DNA of 64,000 nt, from positions 64,138,763 to 64,202,762 of the forward strand of contig CM075773.1 in NCBI GenBank assembly GCA_037974665.1, given 5' to 3'. Positions 46,691 to 58,442 of this stretch are shown one piece after another. The notes below the pieces were generated by a model, which was not told the DNA's origin, did not search any database, and saw only the letters and a list, made by a program, of their open reading frames with translations. The translations under genes and the position numbers were made by a program. This stretch comes from Ehretia macrophylla (taxonomy: Eukaryota > Streptophyta > Magnoliopsida > Boraginales > Ehretiaceae). Within the stretch, counting starts at the first letter, position 1. Every line of letters starts with the position of its first letter.

Positions 46691-47858
46691 CCTTATTTTC
46701 GAGAAAAATAGAAGAAGAGTATTCTCTGAATGAAAATGTCGCCCAATGAAATGTGGACATGTGATATGACTGACATATCTGACCCCGATTACATTTGGAA
46801 GAGCAAACACTTCATTAGTAACTGTCACATTCTTGGCAGTCCTAATAAAGTTCCCAGCTCAACCATGGATTTTTCTTTTATGAAGTATGTGGTAAATTTA
46901 TCACAGTTATATAGATAAAAAGTGATTCAATTAGTTGATAAATGTCAATCATTTGTCATAAGTGGGGGTATTATAGTAATTTATTTAAAACTTTGTAAGG
47001 CCAAATTAGTAAAAAGAGAAACTTCTGACATTCTGATATGACATATTTGTACGATACAGACTAATGTGAATTAATATCATAAAATAAAAACTTGACATAT
47101 AACTGTAGCAAATTTGTCACATGCCTCATAGAAAAATTTTCCTTCAACCATTCCTACTTGAGCCGAGGAAATCCACCTGAGAGCACCACCATACCAACTC
47201 AAGCATGGCGTTGTCCAGGATCACGGATGTCCTGTCATCATTTAATGTGTCTTGTTCCTATGTCAGGCGAGCGGTGTACTTAGTCAGGAGTCCGATTCTC
47301 TCACCGTATGATCAAATAATATGGAAAAGCAACCGGGGAGAATAAAATACCTTCTATTAGCGCCGATTATAGATAACTCATCTTTATACGCTCACTCTCT
47401 CTCAAAATTATCTTTACCAAATATCTTTTCTAATTAAACAAACTAACTTGAATGTCACAACCTATTTCATGATTGAACTCCATTTGTTTGCAAGTCAATT
47501 CACTCATCCACATCCAACTTGGATTTTGCCTTAACACTATCTTTAAATCAAATTTGCACATGCATGAATTGGATTATGTTACTATATCATGTGGTTTGTA
47601 ATATTGGGTGAATGCAATATAGTCCTACTAATAGTAAAACAAAAACAAAAAACAAAAAAAATCACACACATTTTTTTTTGGTCGAAAAATCACACACGTT
47701 GAAACGGCTAGAAGTTGCACTCCAGGAGCATTGACCACTTTCTCTCAAATAGGAAAAAAGCAGTTAATGTTCTTTTCTATTTCTCGTTCGGTAGAAAAAC
47801 AAAATCAATGAACCTTCCAGAATACAGAAAACGGTTCGTATTTATATATTACTTGGTA
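46691..47858. other. Intergenic DNA upstream of the lipid transfer protein
   Basis: No gene recognised. A GC-richer patch at 47150-47300 does not fit a tRNA or any other RNA family I know. 47640-47700 carries A-runs and repeated ATCACACACATT / ATCACACACGTT. Confidence 0.4.
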
Positions 47859-47987
47859 GGAAAAGAATGAGGATCATGTCCCATGATAGCCTTCTATATA
47901 AGGAAAAGCATGAGGATCATATCCCATGATAGCCTTCTATATAAGGAAAAGCATGAGGATCATATCCCATGATAGCCTTCTATATTA
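47859..47987 (+). promoter_or_regulatory. 43-bp sequence in triplicate, each with a TATA-like box, upstream of the lipid transfer protein
   Basis: Three head-to-tail units (47859-47901, 47902-47944, 47945-47987), each GGAAAAGNATGAGGATCAT then CCCATGATAGCCTTCTATA. Each ends in CTATATAA or CTATATTAA, giving three TATA-like boxes 43 bp apart, 160-250 bp before the start codon. Units 2 and 3 differ only in the last box. The promoter role is inferred from position. Confidence 0.75.
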
Positions 47988-48144
47988 AGAACAACATCCT
48001 TAAACCATCGAAATAACATGCATAAAACTATCTACGTGCAAGACTTATCAGTATCATCGAAAAGATCTGACGAACTACTTTCTATTTATTATTCGCCATT
48101 TTTGCAATCATAGAGATATTTTAATCATTCTCTGTATTGTAACC

Positions 48145-50717
48145 ATGGCTAACAAACCTTTTCGTTCATTATCGTTTGTGATATTTTCATTGTGTTTTTT
48201 AGGGTTTTGTCAAGGCCAAGCAGGAGTAGGTGGTGGTGGCGGTGGAAACCCTCCTCAATGCTTGGCAAAGCTCCTTCCATGCCAACAATTTTTGCAGTCA
48301 AGTAAACCACCAGAAGCTTCATGCTGTGCTCCATTGAAGGACCTTGTGGAGAAGAATGCAAAGTGCCTTTGCGATGTTTTTGACAACTCTGTCATCATGA
48401 AGGGGCTTAATGTAACCCCAGATGATGCCCTAAAACTTGCAAAGACTTGTGGTGCTAATGTTGATACATCTCTCTGCAAAACTGGTAAAAATTAAACTAT
48501 ATATATATATGTTTAGATGTCATGTCTTTAGTTTATATATAATCTTCATTTAGATGTTCATGGATTAGATTTTTAATTTTATCATCACTTTAGAAAAAGT
48601 CGTAGCCAAACCTAAACCTATACTTGAGAGATAATTGTCCATAAATTGACACTAAACCTTCTTGCAAGGACAAATCAAACCGATTAATTATTATTATTAT
48701 TAAAATGATTTGAGTTTTTTGTTTTTCCCAAAGAAGTTCCACTCTGGCGTGTTTATTCAAACAAAGGGAACCAAAATTTCTTGGAAACACCACTTTGCAT
48801 GTGTTAAGAATGTCGTTAATGTTTATTGTGAAATATGAATTGAAGCAATAAACACGCATAAAGGCTTATCAACAAACAAATTTACATCAGTTATGTGCAA
48901 AGTTTGAATGAAATGAAAGTATGCTCTCACTTACTGTGGACTTGTACATATTGCGTTGTTGGAAGCCATGAAATGATATGTACCATTGTTTTTTTTTTTT
49001 TTTACACATCTTCACTTGCCCTCCACCCCTATGAGATTGGAACCTTAGTCTCCCAACAATAAGAAGAGTAACTCATCACTAATTTACTCCTGAATTTCTT
49101 GTAACAATATTAATTATTGTTATAACGTGAATTTAAAAGATTGCTTTTTTATGAGATCTTTTGCCCCCTCAAACTGATGAATCTGTATGGATCCAAATCC
49201 GAATATGGATGGATTACAATCATATGCAGAAGAAATAAAGTTAATAATTCTCATTATTTCTTGATTCCTAGACATCACAAACTTTCGATGCTGAGATAAA
49301 AATAAAAAATAAAAAAAAGGAAAAAAAAAAAGACATCACAAACTTCTGATAAATATTATATTCTGAATTTTGTGTGATCAAGTAAAGAATCTACAATGTT
49401 ATAAGTTTCAACTCTAATTTCAAGAACTGGGATTTGTAGAGCACGAAATGTAGAAGACAGTATTAAAATTAGGATAACCGTGTATAATTGACCCCTTTTT
49501 CTGTGCTATGTCACCAATATCATGTTTTGTGATTAATACATGGCATTGTTTACCTAGCAAAAAAAAAAAAAAAGAATAGAAAATAAATAAAAAATGACCA
49601 AGAGATTTAATGGAATATTGCGAAACGCACACCAATCAGGTTATTTATCGATAGATAATCTAGAAAGTCACAATAAAAATTAATTAGAAACTCATGGTAT
49701 TTTCTTTTCCTAATGACAATTTGTGCTAAGAAAGCATTATTATTATGATGTATTATTAGTGTACAATGTGATGTTAATCTTTTGACAAAATCTGATGCTA
49801 ACCTTTGCCTAGTTCTATATGGGATTCCTTTATATGCTCTATAGCAAACATATGGCATTTGATTTGTTCTTCTTATTTCTCGAAGTCTTCTAACGCTTAG
49901 TTTTGTTGTTTTTTTTCCCCAACTTGACTTGCTTCACTTCTTTACAGCTGCTGCACCAAGTGTTTCACCAGCAACGATTACTCACTCTAACAGTAAGATG
50001 ATATCAATTTTGAAAACCATACACCACTAGTCGTTAAAATCATATTTTTTCTAGTGTTACCGTCCTTAAAAAGTCCATTCGTTTGATCAGAGACGAATCC
50101 AGAGTTCAATCTGAGGAGGAATAAAATTTGTAGTCTTAATATTATACTATTAGATTGAGTGGCGACTATGATATTAGAGCTCATTTCTAATATTGCAAGA
50201 ACTGCAAATTTCTAAAATCTTAGAGCCATTTCTAGAATTTCTAATATTGCAAGAACTGCCCATTTATGATATTAGTCTTAATAAAATTTGTAGTTTGAAA
50301 ATTTGTAAGAACTGCAAATTATGAAATTTCACTACTTTGATAGTATTATAGTTAATATAGGCATAGTGACGTCAGTGGGAGCTACAACCCTTCCTCTTAA
50401 ATCCGACCGGCGTTTGATTGTAGTCCACCTAAAACATTTTATAACTCTTTTAGCAAAACACTTTACAGAATATATATATTGCAAAAATTAATTACTCATT
50501 TAATAAGTAGTAGCTATGATGAAGAGATCATTAACTAGTGAGGACAGAAATTCAAGTTTCTAATGAGGTTTCACTTTATCTTTTTGCATTTTCAGGTTCT
50601 ACAACGGATCATACAGCTAGTGCACCTGCAAAGAATACAGCAGCAAGTTTGGCCTCTCACTTTGGCGGGTCTCTCTCCTTTGCATTCTTCTTGGGTTTAT
50701 TTTTATCCGTTTTCTAG
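48145..50717 (+). CDS. GPI-anchored non-specific lipid transfer protein (LTPG type), three exons
   Basis: Secreted, cell-surface lipid carrier. Exons are 48145-48484 (donor GTAAAA), 49948-49992 (45 nt, acceptor TTTACAG, donor GTAAGA) and 50596-50717 (acceptor TTTTCAG, stop TAG). The phases fit (340 + 45 + 122 = 507 nt) and give 168 residues. Signal peptide about 1-24, a glycine run, then the eight-cysteine motif: C39, C46, C60-C61, C74-x-C76, C102, C111. Exons 2-3 encode a Ser/Thr/Ala/Pro-rich linker and a hydrophobic tail (SFAFFLGLFLSVF) that fits a GPI-attachment signal. Start: ACCATGGCT is a good plant context. Family members export cuticular lipids or act in defence. The first exon alone would end at a TAA just past the donor, so the splicing matters for membrane anchoring. 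Confidence 0.93.
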
Positions 50718-50841
50718 AATATGTGATGAAGCATGTATGAAGATGCTTAAAAATGTTATGATATATAATTCTGTATTACCTAGTCATTTCTTCAAGTTTA
50801 TGTGGAGTACTTCATTGAAATTTCTTCTTCTCTTTTTTTAG

Positions 50842-51217
50842 GGTTAATATCATTTTTAGTTACTTATCTTTGCCCTCATTGACACTTTAATCCCTTATTT
50901 TTAAAAGTGCTACTTTTCAATCCCTTATCTTTTACATTTGGGACACTGTTAGTCCTATTTGCTAAATCCGTTAATTTTTGGACGGAAATAGCACGTGCGC
51001 GGCACATGTGATTTTTTTTCCCCCCAATTTGCAGGGGTAATTTGGTCCGAAGTGTGCCAAACACGTGCTATTTCCGTTCAAAAATTAACAGATTTAGCAA
51101 ATAGGACTAACGGTGTCTCAAATGTAAAAGATAAGGGACTGACAAGTAGCACTTTTGAAGATAAAGGATCAAAGTGTCAATGAGGATAAAGATAAGTGAC
51201 TAAAAGTGGTATTAACT
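50842..51217. mobile_element. Foldback MITE in the 3' UTR of the lipid transfer protein
   Basis: About 375 bp. The first 150 bases (from GGGTTAATATCATTTTTAGT) pair with the last 150 almost throughout. The arms meet around TAGCACGTG / CACGTGCTA with a short GC-richer loop. It inserted in a T-run, so the target duplication cannot be read. General form is like the Mutator-type MITE at 3987, but the sequence differs. Confidence 0.85.
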
Positions 51218-51840
51218 CTTTTTTTTTTTTTGTACAAAAAAACTCTGCGCTTGATCATATAAAAAATTTTCAACAGCACGCGAACTTAATGGTGCGTCAC
51301 TTAGTGAGAATGGATGACACTCAATAAGAGTGGATCATTCCCGATCACATAAATCTTGCTGGATTTTTTATACTAATAAATATCCTGTGGTTTTAGCAAA
51401 TCAATGTTTCTGATTTTTGAGGAATGACTTTAGTGGATTGTACTCTAAAGCCCAGCTTAGTCCACTTAAAAAAATTTTAATTTAAGGGGGAAGTCTATCA
51501 GATAAAGGTTTGATAAAGTTCCCATACAAAAATAATATCACTTCAAAATTACGTTCAATATTCAACATATAAGTGAATAATAGTCAGAATAATTAGTACA
51601 AATTAACTTTTGTACCAATTAAAAACAACACTTTACTAAAATTAACTTACAATTCAGAATTTGAAATGCTTATATATTCAAAAAAGATAGAATTGATTCT
51701 ATCATAATTGTCTTAGGAAAATGGAAATAAAAAAAATAGGGGACAAAGTTGAATGCCTCTATTGTCGTCACAATAAAGGAAATGGAGAGTGGAATGGATT
51801 ATATTTCCAATTCCTCTTACTCGTCATCGTTCATTACTAA

Positions 51841-52239
51841 GGCATTGTTTGGCCTAACTTTTAGATAGTCAAAAGCATTTTTTGTGAGTTTAGAAGCTGA
51901 ACTAACTTGTTTGGCCCATTTTTAAAAGTGCTTTAAAATAAAAGTTAAAGCTGAAAAAAGCTAAAAATTGAGAAGCTCCAAATTGGAGCTTTTCAAAAAA
52001 GGCTTTTGCGAAGCTGTTTTACATAATGTGGGAAACTATTTTTCTTTTCTTTTTTCTCAAATATACTCCTCCATATTTTTAAAGTCCGATATTACCCTTA
52101 AAATTTTTAAAAGCTTAACGTTGCGTAACACAGGCCAAACAGTCAACTGTTTTTATTCAACAGCACTTCTTACAAAAGCTCTACTCTAAAAGCTCTATAG
52201 CTCAAAAACTGAAATTTCACAGCTAGGCCAAACAGAGCC
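51841..52239. mobile_element. Tourist-type MITE (PIF/Harbinger), copy A
   Basis: 399 bp with GGCATTGTTTGGCC / GGCCAAACAGAGCC ends and TAA target duplications (51838-51840, 52240-52242). An internal palindrome AGCTCCAAATTGGAGCT is conserved in copy B. The segmental partner is empty at this site. Confidence 0.88.
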
Positions 52240-52791
52240 TAAGAAACACTTTAACCCCACTTCTTATTTTGTAAAATAATTATTTTGAATCCAATCAAAT
52301 CAAATCTTTTCTGAAATCTAGAATATCCTTTTCTCAACTAATTTCAGTGATCTTGAAATTAATAGTTAGGTAAACCTATTTTATGAATCTTCAAATTAAC
52401 AATAATAAACCTCCAACGACCCTACAAACTCAAACTAGCAATTACAATCTATGCGACTCCCAAGAGTTATTAAATAAAATCTTATCCTACACATCAGTCA
52501 CTTATATAGATTTGACAATATTACGGCACTACTACTAGTGTCTCAAAACACTAAAGATCTGTTATTAAGGATTATTCCCAATTTAGAATGAGCAATGCTA
52601 AAAATAAAATCCGAAATAAAACAAAACACAAGAAATTAGTATATAAGAGCATATTAGTGCACAAGCCGTGTGGAAAAACAAGATGGCACATGCAAGCATA
52701 TGATGCTCTCCTAAATTAGTATTGGCAACGAAAACCATATGTGCTATATAATCAAATATTTACAAAGCGCATCAGTGACCCATACTACTAA

Positions 52792-53187
52792 AGCTTTATT
52801 TGGCTTAACTTTTAGACATTCAAAAACGTTTTTTGTAAGTTTAAAATTGAAACTAACTTGTTTGGCCTATCTTTGAAAGTACTTTTAGGTAAAAGGTAAA
52901 GTCGAAAAAAGATGAAAAAAGCTCCAAATTGGAGCTTTTTAAAAAAGGTTTTACAAAACTGTTTAATTTATATAATGCGGAAAGTTGTTTTCTTTTTCTT
53001 TTTCAAATATACCCCTCCATAATTTTTAAAATCTAAAATTGCCCTCAAAATTTCTAAAATCTCAATATTGCTAGACATAGGACAAATAATCAACAACTTT
53101 TTTTTAACACTACTTCTAACAAAAACTCTATTGCTAAAAGCTCTACAATTTAAAAGTTAAAATTATAAAGTTAGGGAAAATAGAGCC
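52792..53187. mobile_element. Tourist-type MITE, copy B
   Basis: Same family and orientation as the element at 51841, about 396 bp, more diverged at its ends (AGCTTTATTTGGC / AAAATAGAGCC). TAA flanks at 52789-52791 and 53188-53190. Confidence 0.82.
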
Positions 53188-53190
53188 TAA

Positions 53191-55003
53191 TTCTTTTGAT
53201 ATGAATTAAGGCCGGTTTAAAAATTTATAAAAAAAAAAGGGATTGATGCAGAAGAACCTGATGAGAACACGAAGCTCCAAGAGTTAAGGTATGAGGGAGT
53301 GAGGTGAAGGCAATAGTAGATATATAAGTACTTGTTGGAGAACAAGTAACTAAACATGACCGATCATATAATAAATTACATGGATTATCAGTAATTTGTT
53401 ATATGCTATAATTGTGTAATTAATTCTTAGACCTGAGACACCATGATTATATTGTGTAAGGGATACCATGATTTGCTAGTACAATATGGGAGTCCTAGTC
53501 ATTGATTAGTCCATGTACTTAGTGGTCGTGATCTATTCTTACATGGAGATGTGTGCATGCGATATGGAATCTATGAATCTGGGGTCCTATGCGATCTTAT
53601 ATTAAGTAAACGGAAATCTTTGGTTGAGGTGGAACAGTTAAAGTCGTTCCATGATTCATTGACAAGTTACTAATTAATTAGATTAGATCATATGATTAAG
53701 TAAATAAGTTTAACGTCCCTATTCATGATTTTCACTTAATCGGGAGAGATCAGACAAAGAAAATTAATTATATGGTAATTATATATTATGGGGTTCATAT
53801 GATTTTACTTCATCATTAGTTGGGTAGTCATGACATACTGCTAGGTGTCACTCATGACTTAAAAAAATTAATTAATTAGAAGGAATTTTAATTGAATATA
53901 AATATGATTAATATTCTTCTATTAGGCAATTAATTATGAACATGAGAAATCATATACAATAGTGATTCGGCAGATCAATTAGTAGAGAGAACAAATTAAA
54001 TTAATTAATAGGAACGTCCAATTATTGTTTTAATAATAGGACTCATAATGAATATCAGTGGGCCTAAAATATACAAGAACCCAGAAAATAAAGTAAGAGT
54101 ACATAGAAACACAAGCTAGATACAAAAGCCCAAAATCAAAAGGCTAGCCAAAAACTTCACCTGGAGCTCACGTAGGTTATACTCCAAGTCTGTAACCAAT
54201 CATTAAACACCTACTAGAACTGCCACACAAGCAGTAAGCAACCCAACAAAGGGAGCCGAGAAACAACGCGTGAAAAGGAGATGCAAGACCCCAATGGAGG
54301 AAGACGACTGGAGATGGTGAACAAAAATCCAGACCTCTAGCGGTAAAGGCGTAGTCTACCTGAGCCCTCTAACTACAACCACACGGGTGTTTAACATCAT
54401 AAGGGTAAGGATGAGAAATAATAGCAGTAGCAGTAGTTGATTAAAAAGAGCAGAGGTATACATCGACGACAACTCAAACAGACATCACAACCAAACTCAT
54501 AGCATAAAAGACTAAAACTAACAAATATTTATAGAAAATATATAGAAAAGTAGCAAAAGTGAAAAGAAATAGAAAAAAAACAAGAAAATATAAGCCAATA
54601 AAAAAGGAAAAAGTTGGATGCTACCGGCCAAAAGATCAGAGCACTGAAAACAGTCACATAAAAGTTATGTGATAGCCTTCAACTAGAGGGAATGTCCTGA
54701 GAGAGTTGGGAGAAAGAGAGAAAAAGAAGACGCAATGTCTTGTGGATTTTAAAGCAGTAATAGGCGGTTATAATATTTTCCCCATTTTGGGCATATCATT
54801 TTCCACTCAGTCAAGCTTCACATTATTACTTTGAGGGTTAAATAGCATTTTATAGTAATCGCAGTCTCGCATTGAATAAACTAGTAAGACTCTTTCGAGT
54901 GTTTCCATGTCCTAACTATAGGAGGGGACGTTTAACCAGTTGCTTGGAGAAGGGCAAATTTTACTATTAATCCCCATTGTTTGCATAAATTTTCACTTTA
55001 GTC
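53191..55003. other. Intergenic; possible unassigned repeats
   Basis: 53333-54060 (from TGTTGGAGAACAAG) has the feel of a degraded LTR, but no right border or target duplication is found. 54060-54720 is A-rich on the plus strand with GC-richer patches and could be a reversed non-LTR piece; I cannot identify it. No host gene. Confidence 0.35.
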
Positions 55004-57050
55004 CACTACAAGAAAAAAAGGTTGGCGCTATGGACAGTTTTCGTAGCCTAGTCGTAGCCAACTTGGGATAGGCTACGGCTAAGCTACGGAAAGCCATCCG
55101 TAGCTAAAGGCCCCGTAGCCAAATTGATAGTCCGTAGCCCATCCGAAAATTAATTTGTATTTATTTTTTATGACTTTCGTAGCCAAATTGTTGTAGCCCA
55201 TCCGTAGCCAATTAAAATTTTAACTTTTTTTATTAATTATTTACGTCCATAGTAAAGCCGTAGTCGTTCGGTCATAAATTGGCCGTCGCCCATGGTTACA
55301 GATGGGACTCCATAGACCTTTTGGTCGTAACCCGTTCGTAGCCCACAGAGCTGTATCAAATCGGTCGCCCAATTTGTCCTTAGCTAGTCCGTTGTCAATT
55401 AATTATTTAATTTTAAAAAAATAAAAAATTACGAAATTAAAATATAAAACTAAAAAAATAATATTTACAAAAAAAAAAACCTAAAATGATCTTCTATTGT
55501 CTCCTAATAGTCTCGCTCACGTTGTTTCAATGCCTACAAAGCTTTCATTTTTTCTTCCAGTACTTTCTCGTACTCTTTCGAAGTCATTTCCTATTACACC
55601 AACAAACAAATATCTCATAAATAATAAGAAAAAAATTGCATGAAGATATTTAGAGCAGTTTGATTTACAATTGTTAAACTACATGCATGGAAAATAATTT
55701 TAGTGTAGCACAAGAAGTTAAAGATTAAGTGAATATAAAACTAATGTGTTTGTCATAGCATGAGGAGATTCTAGAAACTCCAATAACACAAATGAGATAA
55801 TAATACTCCCATTGATCAATCAAAATTTCACATTGAAAACTTGCATTCTGTACAGTTGTTCTATTGATTAGGACACTGGGAATATCACAAAAATTCAACA
55901 ATTTCTCTTTAATACATTTGTCAAGTTTCTCTTTAACTTTTACTCTCTGTTTTTCATGCAATTTTTAGTTAAAACAAATGGCAGTTATGCAAAGTGAAGC
56001 ATGACTTACAACCCACCTCCCACAAATCTGTGCTAATATATCTCACGATCTATACATGATATGTACATATGCCTAGTGACTAAATCACAGGAATAATATG
56101 AATCTCTTACAAATCCAAAAAACAAGCTTAAATTCTTCTTCAACACATGTGCCTAAGAAAGATAAACCATGATTAGGACTCAAGAGTTGGAAAAAATATT
56201 AAGGTATAACCATTTTAAATTTTAATGGAAGAACATGTGGCATGTATAACTTAAAACCACACCAATTTAGTGTTGGACTAAGGATAGTGGTGTAGGAACA
56301 CTAATTCAGATGGATGAGGTTATGGTGACTACAAACATGTAAATCTTGCAGACTACAAACATGTAAAGCTTGAAAATCATTGGGACACAATGCTACAAAC
56401 TGCCAGCTTAACAACCAAGAGACTACAACTGATTGTTTAACATGGAGATCATTCCCAAGTACCTTACCACAATAGCAGCCTTAAAGCAATCTCAACCCGA
56501 AGGGCATGCTCAACCAAAGTCACAAATATGGCAATCTATTAATAACAGGGAAATGGATAACCATATTCATAAAAATGTAAGCTCACAACAGCAAAATGAC
56601 AAATCCGAAACAAGCTCATCAAATCATTTTAAGGTACTGGAAAAGAAATGATAATACCTAACTGGCTATTCCATCTTTTGTGGCCAAATATAATGGTAAT
56701 ATACAAGTGGGATAAATTAGAATAAGGTACAGTAAGGCCCAAAGTATTTTTTGATTCTAAGTTTAAGAAATGTGAATTTTTGAACGATGATAAAGATATT
56801 GTTGGAAGAATCTGAGTTCTGTGGGATGCATAAAGCTTTTCTTGTTTAATCAAATTCACTATGTAAGTCATGAACTTCGACATGTAATACTGAAAGTTTA
56901 TACATATAAAAAACAATAAAATGCAAAGTAGTAGACAAATGAATTTTATTTTTTACATAAGTTACCGGAGTAGAATTCGAAAAAAAAAAAAGTGTAAACA
57001 ATAAAATTAAATCTCAACTCTTAGGCAGTAAATAACTGATGCATTCTTAC

Positions 57051-57119
57051 AGACTTTATTCTAGCCAGATTGCCAAGATTAGGAGCTAGAGCACCTTTGA
57101 GACCAAGATCTTTTAGGTT
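57051..57119 (-). pseudogene. Probable captured LRR exon of an MRH1/MDIS2-like receptor kinase
   Basis: 23 codons read NLKDLGLKGALAPNLGNL followed by ARIKS, which matches the first LRR of MRH1/MDIS2-type kinases (NLKDLCLxGTLAPELGNLxHIKSI). It ends exactly at GTAAGA, where such genes splice. No other exon was recognised nearby. It lies inside the CACTA element, so capture of host DNA is the likely origin. Confidence 0.5.
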
Positions 57120-57649
57120 CTTGCAAGTTGGACAAACATGACACCGAAATCTTTAAGTTTCATAGAAAAACACGACTGAGATATAGGTAAGCTGATTTTG
57201 TAGTACAAAATGTTCAATTGAACAATCATTACTAGTCTAAGGAGAATGACAATTGTGCAACTAAAGAAAATCTTAAAAACACAGGGACATTGTACTTACA
57301 ATACCACAACATTCAACTCCATATCAAAAAGGATTATCTTTTCCAACATCATCCTTCCAATTCGATAAAGACCCGAATGGATCACTCTCCACTCTTTCTT
57401 TAAACCTCAACAAAGCCAATCCTACCACTTAACAAAAGAATTCCATTTAAGTAAAAAAGAAGAATGCCATATTACTTAACAAATTTGTACATATTGTGAC
57501 TTCAATGAATAATCTTCTAAAATACAGTATAACTGTACTATATCTTGTACCATTTAAGCTAATGAATGATCTAATAGCAACAAAGATTTAGATCACAGTG
57601 AGGTATACTATATCTTGTACCATGACGAAGTAGAATATTACTTAGTACT

Positions 57650-58442
57650 TGATATGAACCACGTCAACATGTGACGAGACCCAACACCAAGAATGGTGAG
57701 AATGAACCCAAGATCTTTCAAGAACGATGGAAACTGCGACCCTTAGCTTAGAAAAGTAAGAACCTTGTTATGGTGAAAATGCCATAAACGGGGATGGAAA
57801 TCCGTTTGATAAGTCAAGGTTGAACGCCACAAGGTAATCCTTGATAAGTTCGAAAGAGTTTCTTGAAAAACTCAAAGGAGAATAATCTCACAATTTTAAT
57901 AAGTCAAAAACATATATTAAATTATCTTGAAAGTCAGCCTTATATAGGCAAATAACAAATAAGTATTCTACTTGGAAAAGGACTCTTAAACCTTATCCTA
58001 ACTAGGAAAAATGTGAATAGTAACTAGGTAAAAGAAAGTAGACTTTGAGTCCAAGAAAGGCTCATTCCTCTTATGAATTTGACTCTAGATTGGATTTAGA
58101 GTTATCTGATCACCTAATTTTCATCCATATTGGACTCTAAACAAGAAACTAGAATTCAAATTAAACAAAAACTAAAACTAAGATAAAATTACAAAGAAAT
58201 CAAATCTTGACCAAATCTTCCAAGCTTCTTGAAACTTCTTGAAGAATCTTGAATTTTCTTGAATCTTGAAAATAGAATCTTCACTTGATTCTTTGCTAGA
58301 AAATTCGCCCAAATATGGTTCAAGGAACATGGACGGATCAATGAATGTGGACGGTTCAACAAATGTGGACGGTTTAATGAATGTGGACGTCTGATTCTTG
58401 GCTCTTTCTTGAATGGTTCGTACAACCTTGATGTCCTCATCA
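57650..58442 (-). mobile_element. 3' LTR of the Ty3/gypsy element
   Basis: About 793 bp. On the minus strand it begins TGATGAGGACATC after the purine tract and ends TTCATATCA. The terminal part near 58310-58400 contains a short repeated motif (AATGTGGACGGTT). Confidence 0.9.

Larger units (their letters stand above)
50090..52320 (+). repeat. Segmental duplication, copy 2 (partner 44905-46690)
   Basis: Holds the second intron end, exon 3 and 3' flank of the intact lipid transfer protein. Private insertions are the foldback MITE at 50842-51217 and the Tourist-type MITE at 51841-52239; both sites are empty in copy 1 (near 45955 and 46617). The piece at 50095-50415 is a MITE-like repeat present in both copies, so it predates the duplication. 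Confidence 0.85.

Noticed and set aside
47140-47300. GC-richer patch that might be an RNA gene
   Set aside because: I could not fold it into a tRNA cloverleaf or find snoRNA/5S boxes by eye.
47859-47987. CRISPR-like regularly spaced repeats
   Set aside because: The units are head to tail without spacers, number only three, and lie in a plant promoter region.
53333-54060. Possible degraded copia-type LTR starting TGTTGGAGAAC
   Set aside because: No right border, primer site or target duplication visible, so it is not reported as an element.
56433-56651. 72-codon frame in the CACTA body
   Set aside because: Glutamine/serine-rich without a domain I recognise. Could be part of a transposon gene, but nothing supports it.
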